A stretch of DNA of 64,000 bases from Trissonchulus latispiculum. Lineage: Eukaryota > Nematoda > Enoplea > Enoplida > Ironidae. A program made the position numbers and the translations under genes. The notes below the pieces were generated by a model. The model did not search any database, was not told the DNA's origin, and saw nothing but the letters and a program-made list of their open reading frames with translations. The stretch covers positions 1 through 64,000 of the forward strand of contig JASAND010023846.1 in NCBI GenBank assembly GCA_030248195.1. The letters run 5' to 3'. Of this stretch, positions 63,391 to 64,000 are shown piece by piece (within the stretch, counting starts at the first letter, position 1; every line of letters begins with the position of its first letter).

Positions 63391-64000
63391 ATGACAAACT
63401 CTACTTATACCATACCATTCAAAACAACTTATCTGGTAGTCGCTGACTCGTTCACGGTGATTGGTCTTGCAGTCTATGGACGTGTTTGCTATGTCCTGTG
63501 GACGGATCGGATGGGCAGCTTCAAAAATTCCTTCTACAAACAAGCGTTCAGCTTAGGCCTAGTGGACATGACCTACCTGTCCATGCAGCTGTTCTATGTA
63601 ACAGTTGTAGCCGTGGTTGGGGAAGAAAACCTGCCCAGTTGGTATACTCTAATTACCGGCCTTTTAGTAACCTTTTCTTCATGGTCGCTACTGCAGCATA
63701 TAATTGCAATCGGGATAAACAGACTGTGTGCTCTGATCTTGCTGCAAAAGTATAATCAATTTTGCACCAATACTAAGGTCTATATGTCTATCGCGTTTTC
63801 ACACGTATGGTCCATTATTACAATAACAGCATTTCATGGAGTAAGGTGTGATACGGTTGTTCCCAGAGGTCTAACTTACAGATTCATCTGTAGGGGACAC
63901 CCTTTAACAGATCTTGTAGTGGACTACATGATGATTAAAACGTTGCTCATGATAGCAACGGCACTTGTTGTTAATATGTGTGTCTTAATGAAATTAGCGT
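63391..64000 (+). CDS. Seven-transmembrane serpentine-receptor-like GPCR (5' part, runs off the window)
   Basis: The frame is open from ATG 63391 to the window edge (203 codons, no stop or clear donor). A short N terminus with an N-glycosylation site (NST at 3-5) is followed by hydrophobic helices: TM1 TYLVVADSFTVIGLAVYG (~14-31), TM2 around FSLGLVDMTYLSMQLFYVTV (~54-73), TM3 TGLLVTFSSWSLLQHIIAIG (~90-109) ending INRLCALILLQKY, then TM4 VYMSIAFSHVWSIITITAF (~131-149), an extracellular loop with C155 and C169, and TM5 from ~184. The NR motif after TM3 and a Y in the following loop resemble nematode serpentine chemoreceptors (Srv/Srg/Srx superfamilies). An AG acceptor (TTTATTACAG) ends two bases before the ATG, compatible with trans-splicing. 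The exact family is not settled. Confidence 0.65.
   Translation, partial: MTNSTYTIPFKTTYLVVADSFTVIGLAVYGRVCYVLWTDRMGSFKNSFYKQAFSLGLVDMTYLSMQLFYVTVVAVVGEENLPSWYTLITGLLVTFSSWSLLQHIIAIGINRLCALILLQKYNQFCTNTKVYMSIAFSHVWSIITITAFHGVRCDTVVPRGLTYRFICRGHPLTDLVVDYMMIKTLLMIATALVVNMCVLMKLA

Overview
This is a eukaryotic, probably nematode, contig dominated by mobile DNA. Three facts suggest this: a multi-exon host gene with large introns, a serpentine-receptor-like 7TM gene at the right edge, and very dense transposons. The nematode assignment rests mainly on the receptor and is an inference.

Layout. (a) 1-2.8 kb: a near-identical 1.27-kb tandem duplication carrying a minus-strand acidic ORF, whole in one copy and cut in the other. 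(b) 3.07-14.9 kb: the 3' half of a plus-strand MARF1 (limkain-b1) homologue, with one RRM exon and then LOTUS/OST-HTH exons up to the stop codon. Its introns are packed with palindromic and TTAA-flanked elements. (c) 15.5-31.2 kb: a Russian-doll insertion. A TTAA-flanked non-autonomous element holds both a 1.2-kb foldback element and a complete 13.3-kb LTR retrotransposon (element 1, 17498-30760, TATA target duplication). Element 1 has lost part of its 5' LTR, its primer-binding site and most of its envelope region. (d) 31.2-34.5 kb: inverted-repeat elements and no gene. (e) 34.5-61.4 kb: a second, larger LTR element (element 2), bounded by ~1.36-kb direct repeats that are each broken by further DNA transposons. 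(f) 61.4-63.4 kb: AT-rich, no gene seen. (g) 63391 to the right edge: the 5' part of the 7TM receptor.

The notable system is the retroelement family. Element 2 has one unbroken 2773-codon ORF in the order: basic coiled N-terminal region, signal/anchor helix, class-I (baculovirus-F/errantivirus-like) envelope ectodomain with polybasic cleavage site and fusion-peptide-like segment, transmembrane anchor, aspartic protease, RT, RNase H, integrase, OTU cysteine protease. Envelope therefore lies upstream of and in frame with pol, the reverse of the usual order, and no ordinary gag is visible. Separate downstream ORFs encode a NADAR-type (YbiA-like, ADP-ribose/N-glycosidase) protein with a basic tail and a proline-rich protein. 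Element 1 keeps the same layout (envelope anchor, two successive protease domains, RT, RNase H, integrase, OTU) but carries two Cys-rich proteins instead. The long terminal repeats of element 2 hold a further Cys-rich ORF. Most accessory ATGs lie just after a consensus 3' splice site, so spliced subgenomic mRNAs are likely.

Together OTU (deubiquitinase-like) and NADAR look like a toolkit for countering ubiquitin and ADP-ribose based host responses; this is inference. No database search was possible. Family calls rest on motif reading and remembered family architecture.
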